DNA of 64,000 nucleotides from Echinococcus granulosus (taxonomy: Eukaryota; Platyhelminthes; Cestoda; Cyclophyllidea; Taeniidae), in the NCBI RefSeq assembly GCF_000524195.1, contig NW_020170392.1, forward strand, positions 1,196,152 to 1,260,151. Direction: 5' to 3'. The stretch's first letter is position 1; each line of letters begins with the position of its first letter. The translations under genes were made by a program, and so were the position numbers. Positions 25,476 through 37,025 of the stretch are shown here, in pieces. The notes under the pieces were generated by a model that did no database searches, was not told the DNA's origin, and saw only the letters and a list, made by a program, of their open reading frames with translations.

Positions 25476-26226
25476 TACGTCTACTTTCGTCTACTTACTG
25501 TATCATTATATATGCGAAAAAGATGTGTTGGTATTCATTTACCTTGTTTTACAAAAACAACCATTGCTGTTTTCTTAACACACATTACCTAGGTGGATCT
25601 GAAGTACCTCCACTTATCTCCGAGCTGTTTGAAACTGACGAATTGGCAAACATCAAAGTGGAGGTGGAGCGATTCTGTAGAGTGGGAAATCTTGACTTAT
25701 TCAAAAAGTTGTCTGCTTCCTTTTCAGTAGTGCGCTCTCAAGAGATCTGTGTCAGATAACAATTTTTATGTATAAAAGGCGCTTCAAGTTGCTTTTCGTG
25801 TAAAGCATTTAAATGGGGATTTAAAACAGCTCGATGATGTAGCATGGACTTAGATGAGTTCCAGTTTTTTCTCCCAAAGCATCATATTTACATAAATCAA
25901 CTTAATTATAAATGAAAAATATAAGTTTATTTTAACTGTTATAAAGCTTTCGAGTTAGGTGATTTATTGGATTACTAAGTTATATTAGCACATTATCAAA
26001 CTAATACCGACAAACCTGATGTGCAAAAAATTAAACATCTGACAAGAAGTTGCCTAACATGGAAGTCAAAATTGTAAATCAATCAAACACGTTGTTCCAC
26101 TTTGAGAGTTCAAAACCTTTGGGTTGTGACTGGCTTTAAATTTAAAACCTCCTCGAGGTGTGAACTATCGGCGACAAAAGTTGAATCACTGATATATTTT
26201 TGGTACTTTTATTGCTTGTTTTATCG
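25476..26226. other. Spacer between TRIM copies A and B
   Basis: AT-rich sequence with short open stretches (25523-25759 +) that lack recognisable motifs or convincing splice sites. No gene called. Confidence 0.4.
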
Positions 26227-27181
26227 CTTCTACTGGGCACTATGGCCTCTGAGGCATTCCAGTAGCCAACAGTGTCTTCTTTTATCTTCAGGGACGTTTT
26301 GGTTCACTACACTGGTGCCAAACCTTATCTGGGCGGAAGAAATGCATGTACCGTGGTTGGGAGAACCTGTGACGATACCTAACAGAAGGACTGAAAATGA
26401 CGCGTACTTTCGGCAGCTACCCCATTTTCATAGTCTTCAGGAAAGCTATTAACAGCTAAAGCAATACTAGCCGTGCACCATCAGATAAAGTTTGCAAAGG
26501 AGCTGCCTACGTAGTCTCTATGACAATGTCAACTAAGAGAGCAGGCGATACCTTCTTCATCTCTCTACTAGCTGGATAGAACCCAAAAAGAAATGGCTGG
26601 GTAGCTCTGAAATGAGAATGAAGTGGTAAGGAGGAAAAGACGCGAATGCCTACACCCACGGAGCTATGTTAAAAGCCGTCCTTTGTTACATGGTTCTGCT
26701 TTTGGGTCAGTGTTCTTACTACTAGCCATGGACACGTGTTTCGGTCGACACAACCTCCCTTCCCTCAATGCGATTTCCAAAAAGAACAGAAATGCAGATC
26801 CAGTAGAATTGCCAAGAGCAATCAGTGACATTGCGGTCACTTATCTCCTTGGGTGCATAGGAATGCGATGACTGATGCGGTTGATTCGTTGGTGTTTTTC
26901 CTTACAACATCGACTTTGATGTAATGGCTGACGGCGAAAGTTGACTAAGGGGAGCGCTGGAGACGATGCTCAACAGAGAAGAGGGGCTACGTAATCAGTT
27001 AGTTTGTTTAACTCTCGGTTTTCATAAAGGATCACTTAGGCGATTCGGCATTGTGCCCTTGCCGAGTGGGCTGCCCTCTGGACCATATCAGCAGCCCCGA
27101 GTCCCACTGAATGATAAACATATATATATTCTGCCCAAGTTATATGTTTTCTTTTATCTTCAGCGAATCCTCGGGGCGGTG
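26227..27181 (+). mobile_element. TRIM-like LTR element, copy B
   Basis: The left LTR (26227-26312) has lost both its first part and a central block. The right LTR (26990-27181) is nearly full length. The interior aligns with copy A (shared landmarks: CAACAGAAGGACTAAA-like, AGCTGCCTAC, AGCTGGATAGAACCCAAA) and with the reverse complement of copies C and D. The apparent ORFs within it are not conserved between copies. Confidence 0.75.
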
Positions 27182-28302
27182 CGTGCATGCGAGTAGACGC
27201 AAATCCTCATGGTGCTGGAGTTCTGCTCAATTTTGACAAAAAAAAAACAATAAAACCTCTGCAAATGTACAAAATGCAGATTATCAACGGAGAAACGAAG
27301 TGGAATATTTCCAAATCTTTCGAACTCATCACAGCGTGCACGAAATTCAGCTGCGACTATTTCACTCATTAACTCAAAAATCAGTAAAAATGAGAACCTT
27401 ATTACCTGACGCAAATGTGACTTATAAAATAATTGGATTTCTCAAGGTAAAAATGAGGCCTTCGTTAATTCCAGCAAAAAGTTGGAAAGTGATAATTGTG
27501 ACTTATTTGTGAGTATATAAGATCTATGCCCCTGATTCTTAACCACTTTAAGGACAGTTTTGATTTACAGAAATTTTCCTGACCTATTTAACAGTACTTC
27601 TGTTTGAGATAAATAATTGCATATTTAAACATTTTTTAGGGACAGCTTTTTGAGAACAGACATATTCAGTGTCATCCCGAGCAATTTTATATCAACATTT
27701 GACCGAAGACCAAGTTTATTTGCCTTTCGCGGGTGATGCTCACTTTGTTTCCTAAAAAAGGCCGTGATTTTCGTACAAAAATTCACTCCTTGAAATCTCC
27801 TTTGAGATTAATTTGAAATATTTTCTTTGAGCAATTTGCGCCCCGAATCCGAAAATGCTTATTCCACTTGGATTATTAGCTGAAATTCTTCACAAAGCAA
27901 AAAAAACAGTTACAAGATCTGAGCATCTAAATATGCTTACTTTTGCAGTAAAGATTGACCTGTTTAATGTAGATTATAGGTAAAAATGTTGACACCTGGC
28001 ACTTCGTCCGTTGGACTAAGTCAAAAACACCTTAGTCTCCTGTCGATTCAATTGCTGCTCTCGGATATTTAAAGACCAGACACTCAAATTTAAAGTTGTC
28101 CATGGCCCATGCCTTCGCTTCGCTTTAGCCACCCAAGATTGCAGTCACACAGTCGTGCAACACATTTTTATTGCCACTTCAAGTTTTTGGGTTTAAAATG
28201 CCAAACAATTATGGAAAGTGATTGCTATTCGCGTTAGTTCGGAAAATAAGGGGCGGAGTGAGGGTGGGTTTCACCAAAAAGTATTATCTCCTTTCAATAG
28301 TA
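27182..28302. other. Gene-free AT-rich stretch
   Basis: No exon with a family signature. Short ORFs around 27160-27512 overlap on both strands without motifs. Confidence 0.4.
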
Positions 28303-28479
28303 TGTCGAAGAGCTTGAGTCCTTCCTAAAGGCGAAAGGAGGAATAATGCTAGGGTAGAATATATGTTACTGGCGTATTGAAGGACACGGAGGCTGCTGGC
28401 ATGGCCCAGAGGCCAAGTCGCCCGGGAAAGTACAATCGCGGAGTCTTAAGTAGCTACAATGACAAAACGAAATGTTACA
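28303..28479 (-). repeat. Solo LTR of the TRIM family
   Basis: Reverse-orientation LTR with the GGCATGGCCCAGAGGCC core and a TTACA end; the first bases are altered. It lies about 275 bases from another solo LTR in the opposite orientation. Confidence 0.65.
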
Positions 28480-28753
28480 ATATGTATTTAACTTTGGTCT
28501 ACGTTAAATCAAATATAATAGTGATTTTGCAATTTTGGATGAAAACAAGAGATACTGTTAATGGGTATGAAATAGTGGTTAGGGTTTTGCAACTCTCTGA
28601 CTGAAGACAATTTTTTGATGATACCGCCCCTTATGAACACAAATTCCTCATAAACACATTTGATCAAATGCGCACCCAACATGAGGCCTTCAGTCTATTT
28701 GCGCACATGTTAGACACAGAACGAGTTCCTATTGTTGTACTTTTGATGGAGTT

Positions 28754-28925
28754 GTTACACCTAGATTGTTTGTTTAGCCAGTAATTTTGGTTTCGCGGGC
28801 GCTTAAAGCTTCAACGTTGTACCTTCAGCGGGCGGCCTGGTCCATGGGTCGTGGCATTAGCCCTCAACCCCTCTGCGTCGGCAGCACATATTCTTTTGCC
28901 TTCAGGAAAGACTTGAGGCTCTACG
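28754..28925 (+). repeat. Solo LTR of the TRIM family
   Basis: Contains GGGCGGCCTGGTCCATGGG and CTTCAGGAAAGACTTGAGG, matching the LTR core and its end. It is heavily diverged. Confidence 0.6.
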
Positions 28926-30556
28926 GAATCGCTATTTCAGTTGAACGTTAGGTTGATATAAAATGAGTGTCAATAAAAAGTGCCAACAATGTCGCACTGG
29001 CAAAGTCACGAAATAATAACATCAAACTAATAATCGAAAGTGGGTTTCGCGAAGAGGAATCTTGGAGTAAAAATTTTTTAAACATGTTAAATTCCATCAC
29101 TTTTAAGCTTCTTCTTATGAAAACTATCTCCAGATTGAAGCCTATTTGTCCTGTAACATGAACCAGTTCTTAGTTCCCATGGGTTGAGGTTCACCATTTA
29201 CATCTCTAACACCAAGCTTACATTTTGCTCGGTAAACTGTGGAATAAACTAATTTAAGTAGGAAAATTTTACTTCAATTATTCCAAAAGTTACATTGCCA
29301 ATTGCTTTCATGCTGTATGTGCATTCATGTGAGGTAATATATGTATAACTGGGGGCTGCAGCATTGATGCGACGAATGGTGGTGATAAATTGAAAAAGCG
29401 AATGATCCTGACACCAACTTTAGTGCATGACAAAAAGGTGTGTATGTGGATAAATTTACATCTTGAAATTTACTTTTGGGTAACCACTTTAATGCGCGAG
29501 GCAATGAAAGTCAAACTGCACGTGCACAAATCGCATCCCCTCACGCCTTGCGTCTCATCGTCAAAAGTAGAGTCGAATGATATTTATTAAGGCGGTAATA
29601 ATTACCACGATGTTAAAAGGCGCGGAAGGAGGGTAAGTGCGCAGTTGTAGTCCAAAGAAATCACCTTTACCAGATTAGGCAGATGGTGAACTTGTGGAGT
29701 CGTATTATGTTGTGAATCCTGCGGAACGGGAATGCACCATAGTCATAGATCGTGGCACCTGATAAGCCTGCTTACAGTTCACATTTTCTGCAAAGAAAAT
29801 ATTGAAAACATTTGCCTTATTAAGGTCTACGTGGTCAACAGAAAGTGGTTATACTGAAGGTACTTATGTAGAGGCTGCGAGGTCCACATGTCGTTGGATT
29901 AGCTAACTTTCAAAGTAGTATTTGAAGATTATGAACAGTTGGCTGTAAATCAACTCTAAAGCGGACTTTAAATAACTTGTCGGAATTTTGTTTTCTTAAG
30001 CTCAGATGTAAAATTACTGAAAGGGTTCCTACTTCCTGACTGCAGAAATTTGACTTAGTAGGCAACTCGGTCAGTACGGTTGCATTATTGAAGGAAAAGT
30101 TCTGAAAACCATTTGAAATATACGACCAACCAACAGACATTGAATAGGAAAACTAAAAGTTCCCTACACTTTCCATGTTTGCGTTCCTGATGCCAATCAT
30201 ATCGCCATTTGCTAGGATAATGATGAAGAACTATTTTCTCTGGCAAATGTCATGAATATTTTGATGAGGAAATTCGTCTAGTATTTTACAAGGTCTAATG
30301 CGTGGTAAATATGGTTGAAGAATAATTCATCTGTATACCATCCCCAGAGCTTTGAATAAATAGCTTCGAACGACATTTTATAACTGCAGAATACTTAAGA
30401 CAACCTAACTGTTGAGATAAGCACCACTACAGCCTGAGCTTTTCATAAAGAGACACAATCCTGCTATAACTTCCACTTTTATAATACTTGTGTCCCTGTA
30501 CGCAAAAATCGGGCCCTAGCTGCCATCGCTTTCACCTTCCTTTCATTTTTTTTTAC

Positions 30557-31435
30557 CTTTCCATGCCATCTTGCATGTGTTCCCCCGCTGGCGTCCAGAA
30601 AAGGTGATAACCACCTGAAGGAAGGCTTGGTGAATACGAGGGGACGAGGATGAGGCAATATCTTTCTCCAATCCTAGGTTGAAGTACAGATCTACTCACG
30701 ACTAAGCTGTGCAGCATGCGGTTTATGGTATGAGATTTTGCGTTACTTTTTAAAAATTTCTTCTGCACAGCTCCAAGTTGTATCGAGCTGATACATCTCA
30801 ATCGTAATGGTTAGGTCTTCAGCTAGAAATTCATGGTGAAAGCAATTCCATTTGCAGTCCACCACATGCGCACAAAGGTAGGCAGAGTCTTGATTTGTGA
30901 GGACAATGTGGTACGTGCCGTAGAAGCGTGGGGTGTTAGTGTGTTGTTTGGGGCTAACCAATGACGTGTTTAGTCGGTTAATGCTGAATGACGTGAGACG
31001 TTTCTTGCAACAAGTCGGACAGTTTACTAAAATATCCCAACTGTGCGGTACGGAACAAAGACGTGAGAGAGAAGAAGGACAAATTGAGAGTTGTTGAGGC
31101 CTTTCGTCACATACTTATTGAAATGAGACTTATCTGTTTGGTTACTGTCATGGCTTTCCCAATTGCTGTAGGTGTAAACCAATCATTTCCCAATTTTTAC
31201 GATGGACACCAGCGCAATGTTTCGTTCCTACCACTGGCAACAGGTCCTTCTCTATTTTGATTAAAAAAATGCAATCCCAGTGAGCGTGTTCAATCTTTGA
31301 GGGATTAATCAAGCTGTTTGCTTCTGAATGGTAAGCTTTAAGAGAAGCCTCTGCAGTCCTAAGAAGGAATTCAGCTCGGTCCGTAAGGTTAACAAGCTCG
31401 GATAGCAGGAAAATAGTACAGAACACAATATCCAC
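30557..31435 (-). CDS. Candidate exons of an unassigned minus-strand gene (possible calpain C2-like fold)
   Basis: Three exon-like stretches in order: about 31435-31260 (contains ELVNLTDRAEFLLRTAEASL and HWDCIFL), about 30955-30750 after a GGTTAG acceptor (RFYGTYHIVLTNQDSAYLCA), and about 30716-30557 (ERYCLILVPSYSPSLPSGGY, donor GTAAAA). The last two loosely recall the C2-like beta-sandwich of calpains, where an aromatic strand is followed by a V/IPSTxxPxxxGxF strand. No catalytic region was seen, phases were not fully reconciled, and the gap at 31746 may hide upstream exons. A possible further exon lies at 30075-29990. The assignment is a guess. Confidence 0.28.
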
Positions 31436-31745
31436 CCCCTAGAATTCCTGTAAATAAACAGTCGCATGCATTTTACGATGCCCTACAAGTACCGCGAGTC
31501 AGCGAGAAAAACCGAGAGCCGCGCAAACCTTTTAGCCCATTTATACGTGCCTTTAAGAGGGGGTGAATAAGATAAAGCAAATAGCCTCCTATTTTCATAA
31601 ATATTATCCACATTTTGGAGGTGATTTAGAGGCAGAAATTGGTTTTTTCTCTTAGACACCAAAAAATTGATCGAAAACCCATATATTTTAGAACCTTTAA
31701 CTATAACTGTCCAAAAATCGAATGAATGCATTTTCCTTCGAATTC

Positions 31746-31845
31746 NNNNNNNNNNNNNNNNNNNNNNNNNNNNNNNNNNNNNNNNNNNNNNNNNNNNNNN
31801 NNNNNNNNNNNNNNNNNNNNNNNNNNNNNNNNNNNNNNNNNNNNN
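31746..31845. other. Assembly gap (100 N)
   Basis: Exactly 100 unknown bases, the usual placeholder for a scaffold gap of unknown size. Anything spanning it cannot be interpreted. Confidence 0.99.
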
Positions 31846-32226
31846 GAAATGCTCTAGATTATCTCTAATCCATCTTTATGCCATTTCTTTGAACAATTAG
31901 CTTTCCTTCGGGGCATTTGCCGGAACGAGTAATCTTGAGCCACTTTAAAATGCAGGAAATCATAAAAGCCTTCCACTTTGCAATTATTTGAGTTCCTAAA
32001 GAAGAAGAAGAGGAAGAGTTGTACTGCAAATGTTAGTTTTCTCAGCGATCTAACGACCAACATTTGATTGAGTCTGGCAATAGTGAGTTTTGTTGACGAG
32101 TAGCCATAAAAGGTCAGACAAATTTTGTCATAATTCTAATTTTAAAAACGCCCCATTAAATTACGAACTGCGTAAACTTACAACTTTGTTACGTTTCTCT
32201 AAACTATTCCAAAAGCTACGGTATAT

Positions 32227-32421
32227 TGTAATCCGTTAATTGTTTGTTTGACTCACGGCTTTGGTAACAGGACACTTAGGGTCCCGCCATTGTGCCTCCA
32301 CTGGTAGGGCTGTCCATCGGGCCATGCCAGTAGCCCCCAAACCCTACCGTATGTCGACAATGCATAGTCCGCATAAATATTATGCCTCCTTTTGTCCTCT
32401 GGAAAATTTCGGAGCACTGCA
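32227..32421 (+). repeat. Solo LTR of the TRIM family
   Basis: Full-length LTR running from TGTAATCCGTTAATTG to GGAGCACTGCA, with the GGTAACAGGACACTTAGGG block well kept. No clear target duplication. Confidence 0.7.
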
Positions 32422-33135
32422 ATAGTTTTTCAACATTGAGTAAATAACGATAGCTCCAACTTAATTTCTTAATTCAACACCACATAAATAAGTTTCGTTT
32501 TCTCAAACCTTACATATTTTTATGCCCATTTGTTTCTCTTCCCGAGTCTCAAAAGCTTAATAAATGTATCGCAGCAGTTGTGATGCATGTTTTCCGGGCA
32601 TTATTTTTGATTAAACGCAGAAATTATGGTGTAGAGATTATGTCTAAGGGTTTGAAAAGACCATATAGCTCGCTAAGCAATAACTAGCGGCGTTGGCTTT
32701 TTAAAAAATGGAAAATAATAAAAAGTGTGATATAATGACTGGTAGAAAATATTTCTCCGACTTAGGGCCGAAAAAGGAAATTGTTTGATTTGGTTTTCAT
32801 GATTGATTTTAAACAAAACATTTCTTAGTTGAGTAGAAAATGCGCTTTAGTCGTAAAAATGCAAACAAATAGCATTGGTAACCTGAAATTGCATGAATTC
32901 AAGGCCTCTACCAAAGGGAATTCAGTTCTTTGAATGTCAAGAGGACTTTTCGTCTTTGCAACAGGGGTGGTCTCCTCCAAGTAGCAAACTTTCACGCAGT
33001 GCTCCCCTTCCTCGCAACCCGAAAAGGCTTAATTGGAGCAGAAGAACTGATGGGCAAAGGAATCCCACACTACCACGTAGTAATCTATTTTAGCTGAATC
33101 TGTAAGTCTAATGGACAGCAATTCAGGGTTTTTAA

Positions 33136-33330
33136 TGTAGCACCCTGAGACTTCTCTGAAGACGAAAGAAGACATAATATTTGGGCCGAATATCTGCAGT
33201 CAAAGTAGAGAAGGGCTGAAGAAAAGCCACTGGCATGGTTCAGAGGCCAGTTCGCCCGGCAAAGTTACAATGACGGAGACCTAAAGTGTCCCCTTTAGCA
33301 AAACCAAGAGTTAAAAACCAACATATTACA
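33136..33330 (-). repeat. Solo LTR of the TRIM family
   Basis: Complete LTR, 195 bases, with the plus-strand ends TGTAGCACCC...ATATTACA. The flanking 5-mers TTTAA and CTTAC match at three of five positions, so the target duplication is doubtful. Confidence 0.72.
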
Positions 33331-34315
33331 CTTACGTACAACGGAAAGATGGTCTGACGAATTAGAAGACTAACATCTTTCTTAATATAGTGTTTTCAAT
33401 TGCAAAATTTAGCAGACAAATGCAATTTACTAGTATGTAATCTAAAAATTAGGCCTTAGGAGGCCTTCATTCTGTAATCCATAGTTTGCAAATCATCAGA
33501 ATAACCCGATATTTTATAAAGAAGTATTCGTACACCCAGCTTAATAAATAATTATTGAAATTCATGAAGAGCAATGGCTTTACTAGATATTTTAGCTTAG
33601 TAGATGTTAGATTTGCGCAGTTACAGAGTATACCATTAATTATTGTGGGCGACCAGTAGGTTCAAGACTTAATATTTCAGTTTGATCAGGTTTCCCGTAG
33701 ATCGTTAAATTGGCCTTAAAACTCTGACTATTGGTTTGAGACTAAAAATTGGATAAAGCCCGTTTGCATATAGCACCCCACAATTTCTACCACGGCCTGA
33801 GGCTTACCGGCATGATACAGGGTAAAGGCACAACAGCGCAGCACCTAGGTGGCACCTAAAATCAAGTGGATAGTTAGACGAACAACTAATAAACTACATG
33901 TAGCATTTGTTTCGCTAAAAAGGGGTAACATTCTAGTGAAGTTTTCAAACAAACTTTTGAGTTGTGCAAAGGACATAACATAAATGGTCCGCTGAGTAAC
34001 CAATAGCAATTGCTACCAAGAGAAACAGATTTGCAGAATGAGCGAAGGGCTTGAAGTAATTTTTTGAGGGTTTTATCAGAAAAAAAGTGTGAATATCTGA
34101 GAAATGCTTGTCATTCTAAAAATGGCCAATTTTGTAAAAAATCTTGCATAACCAAAACTAAAAAATTGGACTTCAAGAGCATGTTGTTGATTAATCCATT
34201 AATGGGAAAGAGTGAAAACTAAGTAGGATTGATTTGTTTTATTAATCCCCACATTTTTAATCAGCACAAGTCTGTGCGAATTATCTGCAGTCTCACGCAT
34301 TTCAGTCTTGGCAAC
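33331..34315. other. Gene-free AT-rich stretch upstream of URM1
   Basis: No exon recognised. The last bases hold the splice acceptor used for the URM1 leader. Confidence 0.4.
34292..34305 (+). promoter_or_regulatory. Splice acceptor 10 bases before URM1 start (possible trans-splice site)
   Basis: CTCACGCATTTCAG ends at 34305 and leaves only TCTTGGCAAC before the ATG. It is either the end of a 5' UTR intron or a spliced-leader addition site, which many flatworm mRNAs carry. Confidence 0.4.
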
Positions 34316-34603
34316 ATGCGGATCGCGTTGGAATTCTCGGGAGGTGCGGAGCTGCTTTTTGGTAACAAAAAAGAACAGAGCGCTGACTTGCCCGACTCAG
34401 TCAAAACAATTAAAGAGCTCCTTCCGTGGTTGCGTGATCATATGCTTACGGGACGACCCGATCTATTTATCACTAACAATTCTATCAGACCAGGCATCTT
34501 GACGCTGGTAAATGACACAGATTGGAGTCTCCTTGGCGAAGAGGAATACCAGCTCAGGGAGAAAGATAAGGTGTCCTTTATCTCCACACTTCACGGAGGC
34601 TAA
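34316..34603 (+). CDS. URM1: URM1, ubiquitin-related modifier 1
   Basis: Single-exon gene of 95 residues. It starts MRIALEFSGGAELLFGNKK and ends FISTLHGG, with the C-terminal Gly-Gly that the E1-like enzyme (MOCS3/Uba4) adenylates and converts to a thiocarboxylate. RPGILTLVNDTDWSLLGEEE is the diagnostic beta-grasp block. URM1 donates sulfur for 2-thiolation of wobble uridines in some cytosolic tRNAs and can also be conjugated to proteins. Length fits the family (about 100). The upstream frame stays open to 34229, but the ATG at 34316 was chosen because it matches the family N-terminus and lies 10 bases after a TTTCAG acceptor. No intron and no neighbour in an operon. Confidence 0.95.
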   Translation: MRIALEFSGGAELLFGNKKEQSADLPDSVKTIKELLPWLRDHMLTGRPDLFITNNSIRPGILTLVNDTDWSLLGEEEYQLREKDKVSFISTLHGG

Positions 34604-35360
34604 CTCATGATAGTGGATTGCTTTCGTCACTACGTGATTATGTACTTTATGTCTACCTGGAGACAACCACTATTAATCCATTACACCCTCCTTTGTCTAC
34701 CAGTTTCTTAATCCTTGTCTGAATGTGGTCGACTAGAGGTTGCGCTCCTCTCAAAGCGTAGTTCCAGTTGCACACGCGAGGGAGGGCCATCACTCTACTA
34801 AAATACCCATTATTATGTAATGAACTACGTTGGCTTGGATTTCATTCGAGAAATGGGGGATTGACCTGATTTTTTCAAGCGACCATGAAGTTCTGCAGTC
34901 CCGATCGTAGTGGCTGCATTCAGAGTTGGTTAAAAAAGCGCTGTGGCAAGAGGTACCCGTAGTGTTCAACATTACCCTCTGAACGCGGCGTCGTCATTTT
35001 CCGACATAAAGGACGGATCGGGGAGCGACCCCCTGTATTTTATACCTTGTCCTAGCATGAGGTAGTAGGTAGTCCAGCCGCCTCCGATCTCTGAAATGAT
35101 GCCTAGGTGTTAAATCATGCGGCCAACTTCCGCTAATAGTGGTGGCAGATAACACTTCGGTCTTGGTGATTCAGCCCAGGGTCGGGTTTGGTGGACGTGT
35201 TTGGTAGCTGATACATCCTCACACGTCACCAGCATACCAAGGTTGTGGTGGAGGGTTCACGCTAGTGTCACTTGGTGGGCTGAGTTTAAGCTGCCGGCTG
35301 ACCTCCGGGTAGGATCAGCGAGAGGGTTTCACGGTCAACTGCGGAAAACGCTACCCAATC
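34604..35360. other. Intergenic stretch between URM1 and the convergent unassigned gene
   Basis: Holds the URM1 3' UTR, then a comparatively GC-rich segment (34980-35350) with many CpG and no open exon recognised. It may contain a decayed repeat. Confidence 0.35.
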
Positions 35361-36114
35361 CTAGAAATGTCTGATGCTCTTTGAGATCTTTGATGACACC
35401 GCTCTTGGAATCTGTTGGGACCACGGTTGTCGTCCTTCGCGGCAAGTTCGCGCAGTAAATTTACAAATCACCGTGCCTGAAGTTGGGTATTGTATAAGCG
35501 GCCAGAACCCAGTCTTTTTGCTCTTCAACGCCAAGATAGGGGCAAAAACCATTCGACTTAAGAGGTCGCATATACTGCCAAGAAAACCCAAATTCTCCAA
35601 TTAATAGTGAGTGTTCAATAGGGATAAAATGGTATCAAATCAGTACCAAAGGGATGTCAAGTTTACAAATCGGGCCTAGACGAATCCAACTCGAATTCTA
35701 TGGTAACATGAGCCAAATGACCCCTGAAGTTCCCATCGTTTTGTACAACTAAAATAAATTCGTAAAAAGGCACGGCCGACTTACTCAAATTCTTTTTCAA
35801 ATCCAGACTGTACTCATCCGGAGCCAGTTCTGTAGACTCATCGACCTAGAAAATGGAAGGCTACAGCAATCCAATCATACGTATGCGTTTCCGGATATTA
35901 CCGTGGCAGGACCACTGACGGCCAGCGCGAATTTTTGGAAAAATAGGTAACTGGACGAAACGGAAGGCCGCTGTATGTGACAGATGTATCTATTTAGATG
36001 CTTTGAATAAACCATCGAAAAATGCCACTCCTGAAGCCTAGAGAATAACAAAACAACACGTACTTCACCCGTTCCCCCTTGACAGGTGTAGTCAAACTTG
36101 CATTCCACGCCGAA
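35361..36114 (-). CDS. Unassigned minus-strand gene, last three exons
   Basis: Exons 36114-36064 (FGVECKFDYTCQGGTGE), 35845-35785 (VDESTELAPDEYSLDLKKNL) and about 35574-35361 (starts CDLLSRMVFAPILALK, ends KSIRHF and stop). Junctions are phase-consistent: GTACGT donor to TTCTAG acceptor in phase 0, then GTAAGT donor to TTGGCAG acceptor in phase 1. Frame and splice sites argue for a real 3' end. I do not recognise the protein. The final exon is Lys/Ser/Arg-rich and the first has two cysteines. Upstream exons (above 36.1 kb) were not found. Confidence 0.38.
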
Positions 36115-37005
36115 CTGAGGACATCGTAAAAATTTTATTGCCAAATCATACCCCTTCTATTGACACTGAACGCGCAACTCCGCCAGGCCTAATCACAGCC
36201 TCTTTAATCACAAAATTTTCATCGGCAAGAGAAACAAATAGGAAAGTTATAAAATAAAAAAGGAGAGGAAGATAAGATCCCCACATACACAAACGAGGCT
36301 GTACACTAATTTAAAAACACCGCTGAAACGTCAGCGGAGACAGGGTCGTACAATCAGGAGGACTATGTGCATCATCAATGCATGAATTTTAATAAATGGA
36401 AGTAGTTAAAAGTCCCGGATAGCTAAAAGTAAACAATGAATGCCAACATGGGAGGTGATGCATAATCAGCCAGTACAATAGTGAAACGGTCAATTAGCAT
36501 TAATCAAGATTTGATGGTTTATTCATGGTCAATCCGAAAGGTTGTGCACAAGCAATAACAAGTAATCATCAACTAAACTAATAAGTAAGCTGATTTTTGA
36601 CTTTTTTATGCGGTGATATAGGAAATTCTCTACTTGTTTAAAATGTCATTGAGAATTGAATAAAACTCCTGCATTCTATATTTACCTTCCTCAGCGATGA
36701 ACAAGTTGCATAAATAAGAAAACTAGTCACCTCTTAGTAGACTCTTACAAGCCTAATAAGGAATGGTTTGGCTGAATATTTATTCTTTTATTCCTTTCGC
36801 GCAACTCCATAGGGTAGCAAGTCCGAAGGTCACGTTGCGTTGGCATTTCCTCGCTTATTGTGCCTTACCTGAAACCGCGTGTCCCAGTAAGTTGTTTGAA
36901 ACTACCGTCCTATTTTAATGACTGTGGCGACTTCCCCGATTATATTGAACGTTTTCATTTCATATGTCTGATCAGCTCTGTGAACTAATTCTGTTTCATT
37001 TTTAG
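36115..37005. other. Region upstream of SELENOS, with likely 5' UTR exon
   Basis: AT-rich up to about 36780, then a CpG-containing stretch ending in the strong donor CCCA|GTAAGT at 36897. Together with the acceptor TTTTTAG at 37005 it defines a probable 108-base 5' UTR intron of SELENOS. No in-frame ATG precedes 37026. Confidence 0.45.
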
Positions 37006-37025
37006 GTGCCTTCAACTATCAAAGG

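Noticed and set aside
26102..26871. Plus-strand ORFs of 116 and 82 codons inside TRIM copy B
   Set aside because: The same interior in copies A, C and D is broken by stops and frameshifts, so the frames are not conserved; they are chance openings in a non-coding element.
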